From positions 1,021,800 through 1,085,799 of the forward strand of contig JAJVDF010000263.1 in NCBI GenBank assembly GCA_022410635.1: a stretch of 64,000 bases of DNA, given 5' to 3'. The notes beneath the pieces were generated by a model, which saw nothing but the letters and a program-made list of their open reading frames with translations, had not been told where the DNA came from and did not search any database. This stretch comes from Tretioscincus oriximinensis. Lineage: Eukaryota > Chordata > Lepidosauria > Squamata > Gymnophthalmidae. A program made the translations under genes and the position numbers. How positions within the stretch are numbered: the stretch's first letter is position 1; each line of letters opens with the position of its first letter. Shown one piece after another: positions 1-11,517 of the stretch.

Positions 1-150
1 TTTTTTTNNNAAAAAAAATCAAAATATTTATTTATTTATATATCTATTTATTTTCCTCAGGAAAAACCAGGGAAATGGCGCACACACACACAGGAGGGCA
101 TGATAGACACTCCAAAACCAGAATTTCACCCCCAAAAGTGGTCGTCAGCG
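1..150. repeat. Partial copy of a satellite-like repeat (edge of window)
   Basis: The stretch with a CCTCAGGAAAAACCAGGGAA-like core, followed by GGGCATGATAGACACTCC and a C-rich run, resembles 33690-33770 (CCTCAGCAAAAAACGGGGAA, then GGGGTAGACACCCC and a C13 run). It is AT-rich at its left end and contains a 3-base N gap at 8-10. The family is not recognised. Only the two-copy similarity is seen directly. Confidence 0.4.
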
Positions 151-199
151 TAACTATGGTGCCTATGTAAGGCAAAACTCACCCNACGAGTTCATATCG

Positions 200-1966
200 A
201 TTCAGNAATTCACTCACTAAAAAGGCTTGTGACCCCAGTTTTTTCTGATAGCTCCTTTTATCCTGCCTTAATTTTGGACTACAATGTAAAATTGCTAAAA
301 AAAAAAAAACAAAACCCTTCATTGGACATTCCTTTTTGGAGAAATGGTAAATCTTGCAAGTCTTGAAGCCTAGCTGTAAAAATTCATTGGTTCTTAGCGC
401 TCAGAGAATGCTGATCATTGTAGTACNACAAGTGTAGCAATTACTTATAGGGCATGACATGGACTGAAAATACAAGGAGGTGTNATGGGGAAATAGGAAA
501 CGGAATGGAATATCGAAGATGGGACAATCGCAAATGTGTTATTCTGGATTTAGAACGAATTCTGGAATAAAACAGAATGTGGGGAGGGGGCTACTTGACA
601 TTCTTCTAAGAAAACCATTCTAGTAGTGATATATTAATGCATAACATGACATTTATATATATATAAAGCTATTCACTGTGATGCAAGATTCTAAGCAAGC
701 AGGGAAAGAAAAAATGCATCCCCTTTAACACATTCAAAAGGAAAACTTAACAGAAAAGAAACATATAAGGGGCACTAAAACAGCCTACTGGGAAATAAAA
801 AAAGTAAAAGCCACAAGGGAAGAACCCAGAATCCAAATAATTACCATTAAAATTATGATTAAAATTGAATAAGACCTGCCCCAAGATTGTTGCCAGCAGC
901 AACAACATGGCTAAGCNAAGAACTGTATTTATACCATAGATTTATATCATATAGAGACTATATCAAACATACTACTTACAAATAAGACTAAAAAAGCACA
1001 GAATATANATCTTTAGAAACTACAAAGTGACTCTTACACTGTTCTTGTGCTCTTTGTGGGGCTCACTTTTTCTTCTCTTGCCATATGCAGCATAAATTAG
1101 TTTCTTTTCCATTATGTAAAAAAACAGTGATTGTTCAATTCCAAGTGCATCTTAATGCACATTCTGTGTAGTTCTACTGTATCTTGACAATGAGAAATCA
1201 ATCATATATCCTGATATGGAAATAAAGAGATACCAACTCTCTGGAGGTTTATTTATGTAATTTGCACAAATGAAAAGGCACAGCCATCATGTCCACCCTA
1301 AAATGTCACAAGCCAGAAAATGTAATTAAGCATTATAAATTGTGCTAATGACTGACTTCCTCAAAGTAATACTGCCTGTTGATGGAAATGGATTGCTTAT
1401 TTCCCTCATTATCAACCACCAATGTCACACTTTTAAGCTGCCTTCTTATCTGGGAAGGCATAAAATATGCANCTAGCACTTTTCCTTTATATTCTCTCCA
1501 AATTATGAAAGAAAAACATTTTGCTTATATAAAGAATCACTCTGGCCCATTCCCCACAAAGCTTCCAACATTCTTCAGGAGCTGCTTGATAACTCTGGCA
1601 TCTCTTGGCGACACTGCTAAGAAAGAACAGCTCCATTAATAATCTTCTATTTATTTTAACAATCCAGGAATGTGCCAGGCAGACTAAACATTCTGGCTTT
1701 CNCTTTCCACCTCAAAGCTCATAGCACTAAGGAAGTTAGGAAGGCAGGATGCCAGTGTCAATAGTGCCCACTGCTAAGACTTCAACTTTAAATCTGCCAA
1801 GTTGCTAGAGACCCTGCTGACAGTGGAATGCAGTGTTCGTTGTGGGTATCTGATAAGATGTGAACAGTAATACCGTGAGAATTTTACAAAATCTCAGGAA
1901 TATGATTTAAAGTTCAGCATGCAGCAAGGAGGAATAATGTCTGCCATGAATCTGAGCTAAATTCTT
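200..1966. other. AT-rich non-coding stretch, nothing recognised
   Basis: No recognisable repeat or coding signal was found. Open frames here are under 90 codons, with no splice or homology support. Short A and AT runs are common, for example near 300 and 655. Confidence 0.5.
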
Positions 1967-2044
1967 AAATAAAGCATGTGAGATCTGGTTCCCCTTACTT
2001 GTGGTAAATAAAGCATGTGAGTTCTGGTTCCTCTTGCTTGTGGT
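1967..2044. repeat. Two-unit tandem repeat, 39-bp period
   Basis: Unit 1 (1967-2005) and unit 2 (2006-2044) both begin AAATAAAGCATGTGAG and end CTTGTGGT, with a few substitutions between them. It is a local tandem duplication of otherwise unique-looking DNA. Confidence 0.8.
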
Positions 2045-3841
2045 AGCAAATACACAGTTTGCATGTGTACCACAGCTCACAGCTATGCAGACATCAAAGC
2101 TGGGGAACTTTGGTTCCCAAGCAACGATGATTTCAAATAGGATTTTTTTTTCAAACACAGGAAATGACTTTGGAAGACAGCCATTCTCTCTCTTTGGGAA
2201 AGTAGACCAAACATTTCAATCTGAGCAAAGATACAAACGTAAGTGCACATATCATAACAGCGTGGCAATGTGGTGACATGGTGGAAGAGCAGAAGAAAGT
2301 GCGCTTACTCTGCTTTACTTTTAAAACTCTTTTAACAATGTGTGCATTGAACGGTCAGTTCAAGGACTGTGTGGTTGGGCTACACCCACAATCAGNGATG
2401 CTATATAGATTCTGTAATGGTAGCAGGTACTAACTCTACAAATGTCCAGTGATAAGTGAAACTATAAAAATAATTCTTTAGGGCTTTGACCTAGATATAG
2501 TTCATTTAAATGATCTAATGGATAATATTTTTAGACATAAAATAGCATAGGATGGATGGGTGATTATTGCTGCCTTGTTGTTTTTAACAACGGTTTCCTT
2601 TTAAAGCAAGCATGTTGGAAAACATCTGGCTGTATTACCAATTTTTATTGTAATGTATGTAATTACTTGAGATAGAACCAAAGCCTACAGCAGTTTTTCC
2701 ATGAGGNTGTTGGCATATTGAATCAAATTCCTTATTCATACAATAAGGCATGAACTTAAATTTCCCATGAGATATGTATTACAGGCATTTTCATGTTTCT
2801 AAGCATGCACAGAAAAATCTAAATGAAATAATCTATTATTTTTTTGACTGTATAATATTCCAAGAGTATATTCCAAGAGTATTTAAAATGGGGAAAATCA
2901 GTCAAACAATTAATAATCAATCTTGTTGTTCTTAACAAATACATTTCATTTTTTGTTGTTATGTTAAAACGTGAATCAATATAAGTTGGAAGGAACAATA
3001 TAATCAGAAGAAAATTCGGTTGAATTCATTGCTTTTTCTAATTTAGCATACAGGATTCTGCTTTTAGTATTGTAACACATTAAAAAAAATTAAGTTGATA
3101 ATCACCTTAAGGTGGCATGANGATTGATGTGTTGAGGATGCGCCGAGAGCCAATGAGATTTTTACAATTTGCATACAAGCTCCAGAGAGAAACCAGAGAG
3201 ATTTTTCTTTCACATCTGATGAAATAGAAGCTGTTAAAATCGGATGATATGCAGTGGCTATTTACTCTCACAATAAAGAGCTTTAAAGCACGTGGANGAT
3301 TGGACACGAGTGGTTCCATGGGAGGCAATGAAAATAAAATCANCCCCAAAGCACAAGATCTTGGGCATGCAACTTAAGATGCCCCTTTTTATTAAGTCTG
3401 AACTCAACCTCTGTTTTAGACAGATAGAAAAGGAANTTCCACCCAGATTGCTCCTCATTTCCATTATTGGAGCAAGGAATTAAGGTTTTTTGTGGCACAG
3501 GATGAGAAGAAACAACTCTGTCAGTTATCATGGCCACAAACAATGCACACAATCACTTTGAAGGCACCTGCTACTGTCAAAAAGGTAGACAAGCNGGCAG
3601 CAGATGCCACCAGGTCATTATTTTTGCTATCCACTCGGGGGTCTCCAAATTTGGACTATTCAAATAGATTCCATTTATTTGAATGCTGTTCCTNCGATTC
3701 AGTAGATATGAATGGACTTTAAGATAGTTCAATCTATTCTTCAGATGACAAAAACAACACATATTCATATAATATTTTTTTTCCCATGATGAACAAGCGC
3801 AGAAGGTCCTCAACAGCCAGCTTTGCTTTTGTTTGGTTGTG
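2045..3841. other. AT-rich non-coding stretch, nothing recognised
   Basis: No gene or transposon was recognised. A small direct repeat (ATATTCCAAGAGT) is present near 2858-2882. Open frames are short and overlap on both strands, as expected by chance. Confidence 0.5.
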
Positions 3842-4260
3842 ATAGTGCACGGAGACTTAGGAATAGTCTCCCCCTTGAGGTGCGTCTGTCCTCATCACTG
3901 TATTCTTTTAGAAGAACTTTGAAGATGCATTCACTTCACCTGGCCTTTGGCTGAAGAAATGTTATTCTCTTCACATTTCTGGATACTGTTTTTATATTGT
4001 TTTTAATGGTAATTTTGTATTGTTGTTTCTATTGTTGGCCGCCCTGAGACCTTCAGTATAGGGTGGGGTATAAACGTAAATAAATAAATAGATTATTATT
4101 ATTATCTAACTAGGAAGTAAACTATTGGTGTTACTGTAATTGAAGTAAGAATGTTGTAGCTCCCCAGGTGCATTCTCAGGACTTTCAATGGTCCCGCTCC
4201 CATTGCAGAAAATAGTCTACGGTTGAACTGGCACATTTTTATTTTATTTTATTTGCACAT
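3842..4260 (+). repeat. Duplicated segment: transposon end, L2 3' tail and flank (copy 1)
   Basis: This segment matches 7480-7910 along its whole length. From 3861 it carries the 3' end of an L2-type LINE: a terminal coding remnant (N-S-L-P-L-E-V-R-like), then an untranslated tail ending GCCGCCCTGAGACC...GGGGTATAAA with an AAAT-rich end near 4080. The next ~170 bases, which are not L2 tail, also match at about 95% by eye. Bases 3847-3860 resemble the right end of the Harbinger-like element that splits the downstream L2. The shared unit was therefore probably copied after that insertion. Confidence 0.75.
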
Positions 4261-4778
4261 TAATATCGCNTCTAAACTCATCCACTAGGATCTAGTTTAT
4301 TCCTACCATGAATGAATCAACTAAAGAGGGAGGAATAAGCAAGTTACAAAATGCTCAAATTAAATGTGGTTATTTTTCTGGAGGGCTTCCCCCCCCCCTT
4401 TCATCCAAACTAAGTTGCATTTGTTAAGCACTGATGTGATTCTGCAGAGCAATCAATAGTGTATTTAGGTTATCAGCTGTTTTGGAAATTCAGGACACAG
4501 CAGAAGTGGCAAAGAATGCTTCTAAATCACATCAAAAGAAGGATACATTTTGGACTGAGTTAGATCTCTTACTTTTATAGAGTACTGAATGTCTCACATT
4601 TGGCAAAGCCTTCAAAATTCAGATTCCACATTGCTAATTTGAACATGGATTTGTAATATATTCCAACTGGGTTCATCTACTGAACTTTGAGCAAACTGAA
4701 ATCAATTGGTGACTAATATTCTGACCCATCATTATTTTAAAAGTACATTTTGCATCTTCTAATTACTGCCTGGGAGCA
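4261..4778. other. Non-coding stretch, nothing recognised
   Basis: AT-rich DNA between the duplicated L2 tail and the next L2 fragment. No repeat family or coding signal was recognised. Confidence 0.5.
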
Positions 4779-5404
4779 ATAATGGGCTGGATGANGGCCA
4801 ATAAATTGAAGCTGAATCCACACAAGACGGAGGTGCTGTGTGTTGGAGCATCCTGNGTTTGTGAAGCAGGGAGGCACCCTGAAATTTCCCTTTAGGGGTT
4901 GGTGCAAAATCTGGGGGTGCTTCTGGACTCTGCCCTGACACTTGAAAACCAGGTGGAGGAAGTGGCCAGGAGTTCCTACTTCCAGTTATGTCTGGTTCAC
5001 CAGTTATGGCCACATCTGAACAGGGATGATCTGGCCACAGTGATCCACACTGTGGTAACTTCCAGGTTGNACTATTGTAATGCATTCCATATGAGGCTAC
5101 CCTTGAAAATGCAGAATGTAGCAGCTACATTACTGACTGGAACAGCTGGCCGGGCACACATTACNCCAGTCTTGAAAGAGCTGCACTGGCTGCCAATCTG
5201 CTACTGAGCCCAATTCAAGGTGTTAACTTTAACTTACAAGGCCCTAAATAAATTGGGTCCCAAATATCTAAATAAACGCCTTCTCCCATACTAACCTGCC
5301 TGTGCCACAAGATCTGTAGGGGCGGACCTCCTGGTTATAAAACCCTTTTCAACAGCCAATGGAAGGGGAACCTGGGGTAGGGTCTTCTCGGTGGTTGCCC
5401 CCAA
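4779..5404 (+). mobile_element. L2-type LINE, C-terminal part of ORF2 (5' segment of a split copy)
   Basis: Translation between about 4795 and 5205 gives the C-terminal region of an L2 reverse transcriptase polyprotein: LKLNPHKTEVL, then NLGVLLDSALTLENQ, SRLxYCNA and ELHWLPI. These blocks follow the palm/thumb part of RT in the L2 clade. The frame is interrupted (stop after GLVQNLG-like joins, single Ns), so the copy is dead. Coding-like sequence stops at about 5404, where a Harbinger-like element begins. It resumes at 7498 with the expected last residues of the protein and the L2 3' tail. A 5' end with the endonuclease or RT catalytic motifs is absent, so this is a 5'-truncated insertion. 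Confidence 0.85.
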
Positions 5405-5704
5405 TCTATGGATGCATACACACAGCTATTTTCTTCNTCGATTGGTGTGAGATGAGGAAGGTTCAAGCACACGTGTTAAGCGTTTTTCAGCAATTGCCCC
5501 GCAATGAATGCCATTTATCTCAGAATAAACTATTGTTGGGATAATCAGGCATCATTGCTGAGAACCTCTGACATCTCANATCCAAACTCCGTCTTCTCAT
5601 AACCAACCACCGTCCTCTCCCATGTGCACATTAGGTGTGAGAATAAGGAGNGGAGAGATGACAGGCAAGCGCCGCCTCCTTGCTTCGGTGGGGGAATCTG
5701 CCAN

Positions 5705-5934
5705 CCTTTTCCTAAGCCCAGCCAGCCCTCCACCTGCTTTCTGGGGATGCTGCCTGGAGATGCTGCTGCCTCAGCAAAGTGACAAGCAGGACATCATCAC
5801 TGTCAAATGGTTCAGCTGAGGCAAGGAGGAGGAGGTTGACAGGACGTCTCAATGCTGCTCGCTGCTTCGCTAAGTCGATCTCCAGACAGTAGTCCCCGAA
5901 AGCAGGTGGTGGGCTGGCTGGGCTTAGGAAAAGG
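5705..5934. repeat. Palindromic-ended unit A inside the Harbinger-like element
   Basis: The arms 5705-5755 and 5883-5934 are inverted copies: CCTTTTCCTAAGCCCAGCCA against its complement ending GGCTTAGGAAAAGG, followed by CCTCCACCTGCTTTC. The loop carries GACATCATCACTGTCAAATG. A second copy in opposite orientation lies at 5969-6011 plus 7165-7373. Confidence 0.75.
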
Positions 5935-5968
5935 CTTCTCGTGACACAAAGCCAGCTTTGTCGCGTTG

Positions 5969-7373
5969 CTTCATCTGTGCCCTCCTTCCAGCCAGCCCTC
6001 CGCCTGCTTTATCATAGAATCATAGAATCATAGAGTCGGAAGGGACCTCCAGGGTCATCGGGTCCAACCCCCTGCTCGATGCAGGATTCATTAAACCATC
6101 CCAGACAGATGACTGTCAAGTCTCTGTTTGAAGACTTCCAGGGAAGGCGAACTCACCACCCCCTGTGGCAAACTATTCCACTGATTTATCACCCTGACTG
6201 TTAGAAAGTTTTTTCTGATATCTAATCTAAATCTACTCTCTTGCAGTTTCATTCCATTGTTTCTAGTCCTTCCATGTGCTAATGAGAACAATGTTGATCC
6301 CTCTGCTCTGTTACAGCCCTTCAGATATTTGTANACAGCTATCAAGTCTCCTCTCAGTCTTCTCTTTTGCAGACTAAACATCCCTAGATCCTTTAACCGT
6401 TCCTCATAGGACATNGTTTCCAGACCACTCACCATCCTTGTAACTCTCTTTTGTACTTGCTCTAGTTTATCAATGTCCTTTTTAAATTGGGCCCCCCAGA
6501 ACTGAACAAAGTATTCCAAGTGTGGTCGTATCAAAGTACTGTAGAGAGGAATAATCACTTCACGTGAGCGAGATTCTATGCCCCTCTTGATACATCCCAG
6601 GATTGTGTTTGCCTTTTTCGCAGCTGCTTCACACTGTTGACTCATGTTTAATCTGTGATCTACCAAAACACCCATGTCCTTCTCACCTGTGCTGCTGTTC
6701 ACACATATTCCTCCCATTCTATATGTGCTGTTTTCATTATTTTTGCCCAGATGTAGGATCTTGCATTTCTCTCTGTTAAATACCATTCTGTTACTTTCAG
6801 CCCATTGTTCAAGTTTGTCTAGATCTTTTTGAATCCTATCTCTATCTTGTTTAGTATTAGCAACACTGCCTATTTTTGTGTCATCAGCAAATTTGATAAG
6901 TTTTCCTTCAATTCCTTCATCTAGATCATTTATAAATATGTTAAATAGCACTGGGCCTAGGACAATCTTTGAGGTACCCCATTCTTCCAATTGGATGTGC
7001 AACCATTTATTATCACTCTTTGAGTCCGATCACTAAGCCAATTTTCAATCCATCTAACTGTTGCTTTGTCAATCCCGTACTTTACCATTTTTTCAATAAG
7101 GATGGAATGAGATACTTTGTCAAATGCTTTACTGAAGTCGAGATATACCACATCTACTGCATTTCCCTTTCAGGGGCTGCTGCCGGGAGATCGGCTTGGT
7201 GAAGCGGTGAGCAACATTGATACATCCTGTCAACCTCCCCACCTCCTCCTCTTCACCTCAGCCAAACCATTTGACAGTGATGATGTCCTGCCCNTCGCTT
7301 TGCCGAGCCTAGCTCCAGGCAGCAGCCCCCGAAAGTAGGCGGAGGGCTTGCTGGAACGAGGGCACAGCTGAAG
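5969..7373. repeat. Palindromic-ended unit A, second inverted copy, split by CR1
   Basis: The arm at 5970-6011 (CTTCATCTGTGCCCTCCTTC...) pairs with 7331-7372 (...GAGGGCACAGCTGAAG). Between 7168 and 7352 the sequence is the reverse complement of most of unit A (5717-5925), including CATTTGACAGTGATGATGTC. Bases 6012-7164 are an unrelated CR1 insertion, so the unit was whole before the CR1 arrived. Confidence 0.75.
6012..7164 (-). mobile_element. CR1 LINE, 5'-truncated, reverse-transcriptase half
   Basis: Read on the minus strand, the element starts inside the RT domain (DVVYLDFSKAFDKVSHS near 7110-7155). It continues through the catalytic block IKFADDTKIG (about 6869-6900) and the CR1 C-terminal blocks LGVLVDH, KKANTILGCI and YFVQFWGAQFKKDIDKLEQV. 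It ends at 6012-6040 with a classical CR1 3' terminus made of short ATGATT-type repeats. A 303-codon frame remains open apart from N positions. It is joined to the preceding 64-codon frame only by a frameshift near 6970-7000, where the expected Q-G-S turn is missing. The endonuclease domain is absent. CR1 elements normally show 5' truncation of this kind. The long open frame suggests a younger copy than the others in this window. It inserted into palindromic unit A, since CCTGCTTT to its left rejoins TTTCAGGGGC to its right. Confidence 0.92.
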
Positions 7374-7497
7374 CAATGCGGTGGAGCCAGATGCGTGTCA
7401 TGAGAATAAAGTATTTAGTGTGCACAGACACGCTATTTCTATATTCCGGAATAAAGCTTTGTAGTGCTTTTTAGCTCATCGTGTGCACACAGCCTTA

Positions 7498-7730
7498 GGA
7501 ATAGTCTCTCCCTTGAGGTGCGTCTGTCATCATCACTGTATTCTTTTAGAAGAACTTTGAAGACGCACCCACTTCANCTGGACTTTGGCTGAGGAAACGT
7601 TATTCTCTTCACACTTCTGGATACTGTTTTTATATTGTTTTTAATGGTAATTTTGTATTGTTGCTTTTATTGTTGGCCGCCCTGAGACCTTCAGGTATAG
7701 GGCAGGGTATAAATGTAAACCAATAAATAA
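7498..7730 (+). mobile_element. L2-type LINE 3' end (3' segment of the split copy)
   Basis: This segment continues the L2 interrupted at 5404. GGAATAGTCTCTCCCTTGAG encodes the usual final W-N-S-L-P-like residues, then RRTLKTH. The 3' tail has TTGTTGGCCGCCCTGAGACC and ends GGGTATAAAT with AAT repeats. It is about 93% identical by eye to 3861-4083. Confidence 0.88.
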
Positions 7731-7910
7731 ATTATTATCTAATTAGGAAGTAAACTATTGGTGTTACTGTAACTGAAGTAAGAATGTTGTATCTCCCCAC
7801 GTGCATTGTCAGGACTTTCAATGGTCCTGCTCCCATTGCAGAAAATAGTCTACTGTTGAATGTAACAGTTAAAGCTTGACTGACACATTTTTATTTTATT
7901 TTATTTGCAT
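7731..7910 (+). repeat. Flank shared with 4088-4260 (duplicated segment, copy 2)
   Basis: From ATTATTATCTAATTAGGAAG to the TTTTATTTTATTTTATTTGC end this matches 4085-4260 with about seven substitutions in 130 aligned bases and a ~17-base insertion near 7860. It is not L2 tail. It shows that the copied unit extends beyond the transposon. Confidence 0.75.
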
Positions 7911-8080
7911 AGCTGTCATGTCACTACAGTGCCAAATGGTAATAGGGGCTTTATTTCCAAGGTTGAGAATAATGCTACACACTACAACTGTGATAAAAGA
8001 AAAGGGGGACTCCAGTTTCTGATAAATCTTGCCCTGCAATGCTGGAGATGTATGTATGAAAGGAAGAACAATGGCTGTAT

Positions 8081-8099
8081 GGGGGGAGGGGGGGGGAGG
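8081..8099 (+). repeat. G-rich run
   Basis: A 19-base stretch consists of G apart from one or two A. It is a possible quadruplex-forming or slippage-prone site. No neighbouring gene gives it a role. Confidence 0.6.
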
Positions 8100-8112
8100 A
8101 GATTCAGCACAG

Positions 8113-8420
8113 CACCTTTTTGTTTATTTGTTTATTTATTTATATAATCTGTCTTACACCCAAATGTCTCAGGGCGACCAACAATAAAAGCAAATTACAA
8201 AATTACAAAATTGGCACTTTAAAACAGTATCTGAAGATGCGAAGGAAAGCGGCATTTCTTCAGCCAAAGGCCAAGTTAAAGAGGTACATCTTTAAGGATC
8301 TTCTAAAATAAAACAATGATGGTGACTANCGCAGCTCGAAGGGGAGACTATTCCATAGTCTGAGAGCAACCACTGAGAATGTTCCATTAGGAATTACCAC
8401 AGCTGTCTATTGGCTGGGGT
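8113..8420 (-). mobile_element. L2-type LINE 3' end
   Basis: The reverse complement reads ACTATGGAATAGTCTCCCCT (the L2 C-terminus), then the 3' tail with GGCCTTTGGCTGAAGAAATG and TTATTGTTGGTCGCCCTGAG. It ends in an AAAT-rich tract at 8115-8145. It is clearly homologous to 3861-4083 and 7498-7727 but more diverged and in opposite orientation. Confidence 0.82.
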
Positions 8421-11400
8421 GGGAGGTCCTACCTCTAATTTTACCCTCTCCAGAGGACAATGCAAAACATCTTAGAACTGACAAGCAAAAATAACAGGAC
8501 TTGGTCTCAAAAAGTGGACCGAGACCACAGGAAATCTGAAAAAACCTTTTCTTGTGGTTAGTTCACTCCTGTCAGGGGAATCCTTGGAAAGTTTAGACAG
8601 AAAAACAGTGGGGTCAGCACTGATGGAGCCCATTTTAAGTGCCTATTTATTAGCCTTTAGGACCAAGGCTTAAGTTGTTTAATAANTAGCTTTATACATA
8701 ACTTTATAAGTAGCTTTATTCATATCTTGGTAATACATAATTGCGGATATGATTATATTGAAGTTATTTTGAACCTATTCCTGTTTTGTTAAGCAGAACA
8801 GAAACATGGCAAGATAACACTGGATAACGAGAAATGGAGGTTAAATTATTGAGATAGAAACCTTGCAAGAATGTTTTAAATTATGTTTTAGCCCATTTAT
8901 CAGGATGAGATTAGACCTTCAAAAGAGACATTTGTCTTCACTGTGCTTCCACTCATCCACATCAGTCTTCTACCATGCTATCCAAATTGCCTAGAATATA
9001 CAACCTCGATCCATCAAGTCAATGTCCCATTTTTATTTAAGCGGCTCCTCAAAATATAGGGATCATTCTGCATATGCAAAAGCTTCCGTCTGCAAAGACC
9101 CATGCAGCAATCTATATTCTTGGTAACATATTCACNTGCATTTTACGATAGATCTGGCAGTCTTTTCCTCACTAAATAGTAACCCCCACACAGCATGAAG
9201 CATTTTCTACCAGCAAATTTGATTCTGCTGTGCTCATGAAAGGTTATGTAATTGGGCAAAGCTACCATCTAAAATCCAATCTTCCTGCCGTGATTGTTCA
9301 TGTCTCTGTGTTGGACAAAATTGGGCTATTTCTGTACATCCAGAAGGCAGCAGGAAACAGATTATGTATCAGATTATGGTTATCATCCAACTCTGAGGAT
9401 TGCCAGCCCCAAAGGGAATTTGTCAGGGCACTCAACTGCAGAGGAGTCACCACCAGCATTTTTGAGTAAGCTGGGAACTGAAGCATAAATGTTGTTCTAC
9501 ATGGTCTTCAGAAGAAGGAAAATAATATTTCATATTTATATTACTGACGTCAATGCAGTGGTGTGTATCACAAAAGCTGGGGTGGAAGTTTGGCAGCTAC
9601 TTGACAAAGTCAAAATACATTATTTTATATAAAGTTACACAGACTTTGAAACTGGACTGGTTTTTGTATATTCTATGAAGTGTTAGTAATAAGACTCTGC
9701 TAATAAATGCTGCCAACAAAGCTGTGGATAAAAGATTTTTGGACCTGACTTGCTGATAGCACCTTTTTCTGCTCTTTTTCTGTGGTTTTGTGTTTCTTTA
9801 TTTAGTNTAACAATAATGATTTAACAGTTTTAAAACCAAGATACTTGTAGTGAATTTTCATTTATGTTATCACTACCCATACATGTGAAGTGATGCAATT
9901 CTGGAAACAATGCTAATGCTATATATTAAGAATAATTAATGAGGTGATGAAACTGAGGCATAAGATTTGGAAATACTCGGCCAGGAGTACTTTTGGAAAC
10001 CACCCAAATCTAAACTGATTAAAGATGCATGGTGAGTGTTTTGGCAACACTATCAGTGGTGTATCACTGAAAGAGCTCTTTTCTCTCATATTTAAGCTTT
10101 CCTGTACACATTTAAATCTGTGAGCTANTGCTCAAAATGTGTCCCTCATGGAAAAATGAATGTGGTATTCAACCAGTATTGGATTTTGTTGGCATCTCTT
10201 TTGTGGGACAAACCGTTGAAATACTTTGATTCTTGTTGCTGATATGCAGATACTGTATGATGTTTTTTGACTGGAACAAACAAGTGTGTGTTTCATTACC
10301 TACTTCCGGGGAGAAACTGAGGTTTGAACCAGGTTATTCACAGGTTAATCTGTTGGGGATGGGAATTCTTCTCCACTCCATACCTTTTTTTCTTTTTGCA
10401 GGGAAAATCTGAAGTCTAGGAAGGACTTCACATTGGCATACTTTCTTGAATGAAAAGAGAAGGAAGNGAGCAACTGTGCTTTGTGAAATAACTTTTAAGG
10501 ACAGAAATATGCTCAACTATGTACAGGCTGAAGAAAGATAAGGAAGATGGCAAATATCATTTACCTTCTACACTGCTGATTTGTGTCTTAACATTCTTCC
10601 TTTAATGGCCTGCCTCCGAGATAGAGCGGCTTCTTGTAACTCTGAGGGTCAGCTGAAATCAAGCTGTAATTCTGTAGAAGGCCAAGCTGTATTTCACTCT
10701 GCAGTCTGTATGTAATCACATTGATGGCAGTGGCATAAAGTGCTTGAGTTATTGGTGGCTGTAGAAAAATGCCACATCTCCTTCGCTGTCTGTTGTTACT
10801 GTCTCAGAAAATAAGGAACGAGTGGTGTGTAGGTCCCAAGAGTCAACNTGTAAATCTAGGCAGAAAACCATTCTTGGATAATGAAACCCAGAGAGGGAAG
10901 AATTTGGTTTCCCTTTCCCACCCTTATAGCAGAAGCTATGAAAGCAAATTCTTTCAAAATTTTGTACCCTTTTGGTTTTGCCTCTATGTATGATAGTGTT
11001 TGGTAGGGTGGCTGAAGTGGTGCCTTTTNCTTGGATCTGAGCTTGAGGCAGTAATATTTTTATTTTTCTTCCCTGCTTTAAAAACAAGCATATAAAACAA
11101 GATGTGAAAAAGGATAGCAACATAATCCAGATTCTTGTTTATTTCCAGTTTTTCTGTATAGACATATAGAGGAATTAGGCCTCAAGGAAATCATCTGAAG
11201 TATTGTTTTCCTAGATTGCCGTGTTCTCCTTTTACTTGTTTTCCCTTGTTAGCTGAGGCTNTCCATGCTATAAAATTGGCTTATGTGCAAAGTAATGTTT
11301 GGTTAGAGCCTCATTTTGCTGCTAAATCCTGATGTGCCAGCTTCCATTGTGTGAAATAGGATTATCCCGGTCCTTTCTTGTTCAGAGTTCATTATGTTTG

Positions 11401-11517
11401 CTGAAGTTTATGTGTGCATCTGTTACATTGTTAGGTTTATTAGAATAAATAAATCCTAACAAACAGTTGTGAACATAAAGGCTCATTTTCAAATCTAGAC
11501 CACACACACACAAGCAC
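8421..11517. other. Non-coding stretch, nothing recognised
   Basis: No repeat family or exon-like pattern was recognised. The short frames at 9230-9486 and 10749-11123 lie on both strands, lack splice-site context and carry no recognisable motif. Confidence 0.5.

Larger units (their letters stand above)
5405..7497 (+). mobile_element. Harbinger-like non-autonomous DNA element inserted in an L2 LINE
   Basis: The left end (CTATGGATGCATACACAC) and the reverse complement of the right end (TAAGGCTGTGTGCACACG) are diverged terminal inverted repeats. Interior sequence at 5420-5650 matches 42055-42265 (CAGAATAAACTATTG, CCAACC...CCGTCCTCTCCC), and 7395-7497 matches the right part of that element. The flanking trinucleotides CTA and TTA fit a decayed TWA target duplication of the PIF/Harbinger type. 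The length (~2.1 kb) is inflated by internal inverted units and a CR1. No transposase frame is present. Assignment to Harbinger rests on ends and target only. Confidence 0.6.
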
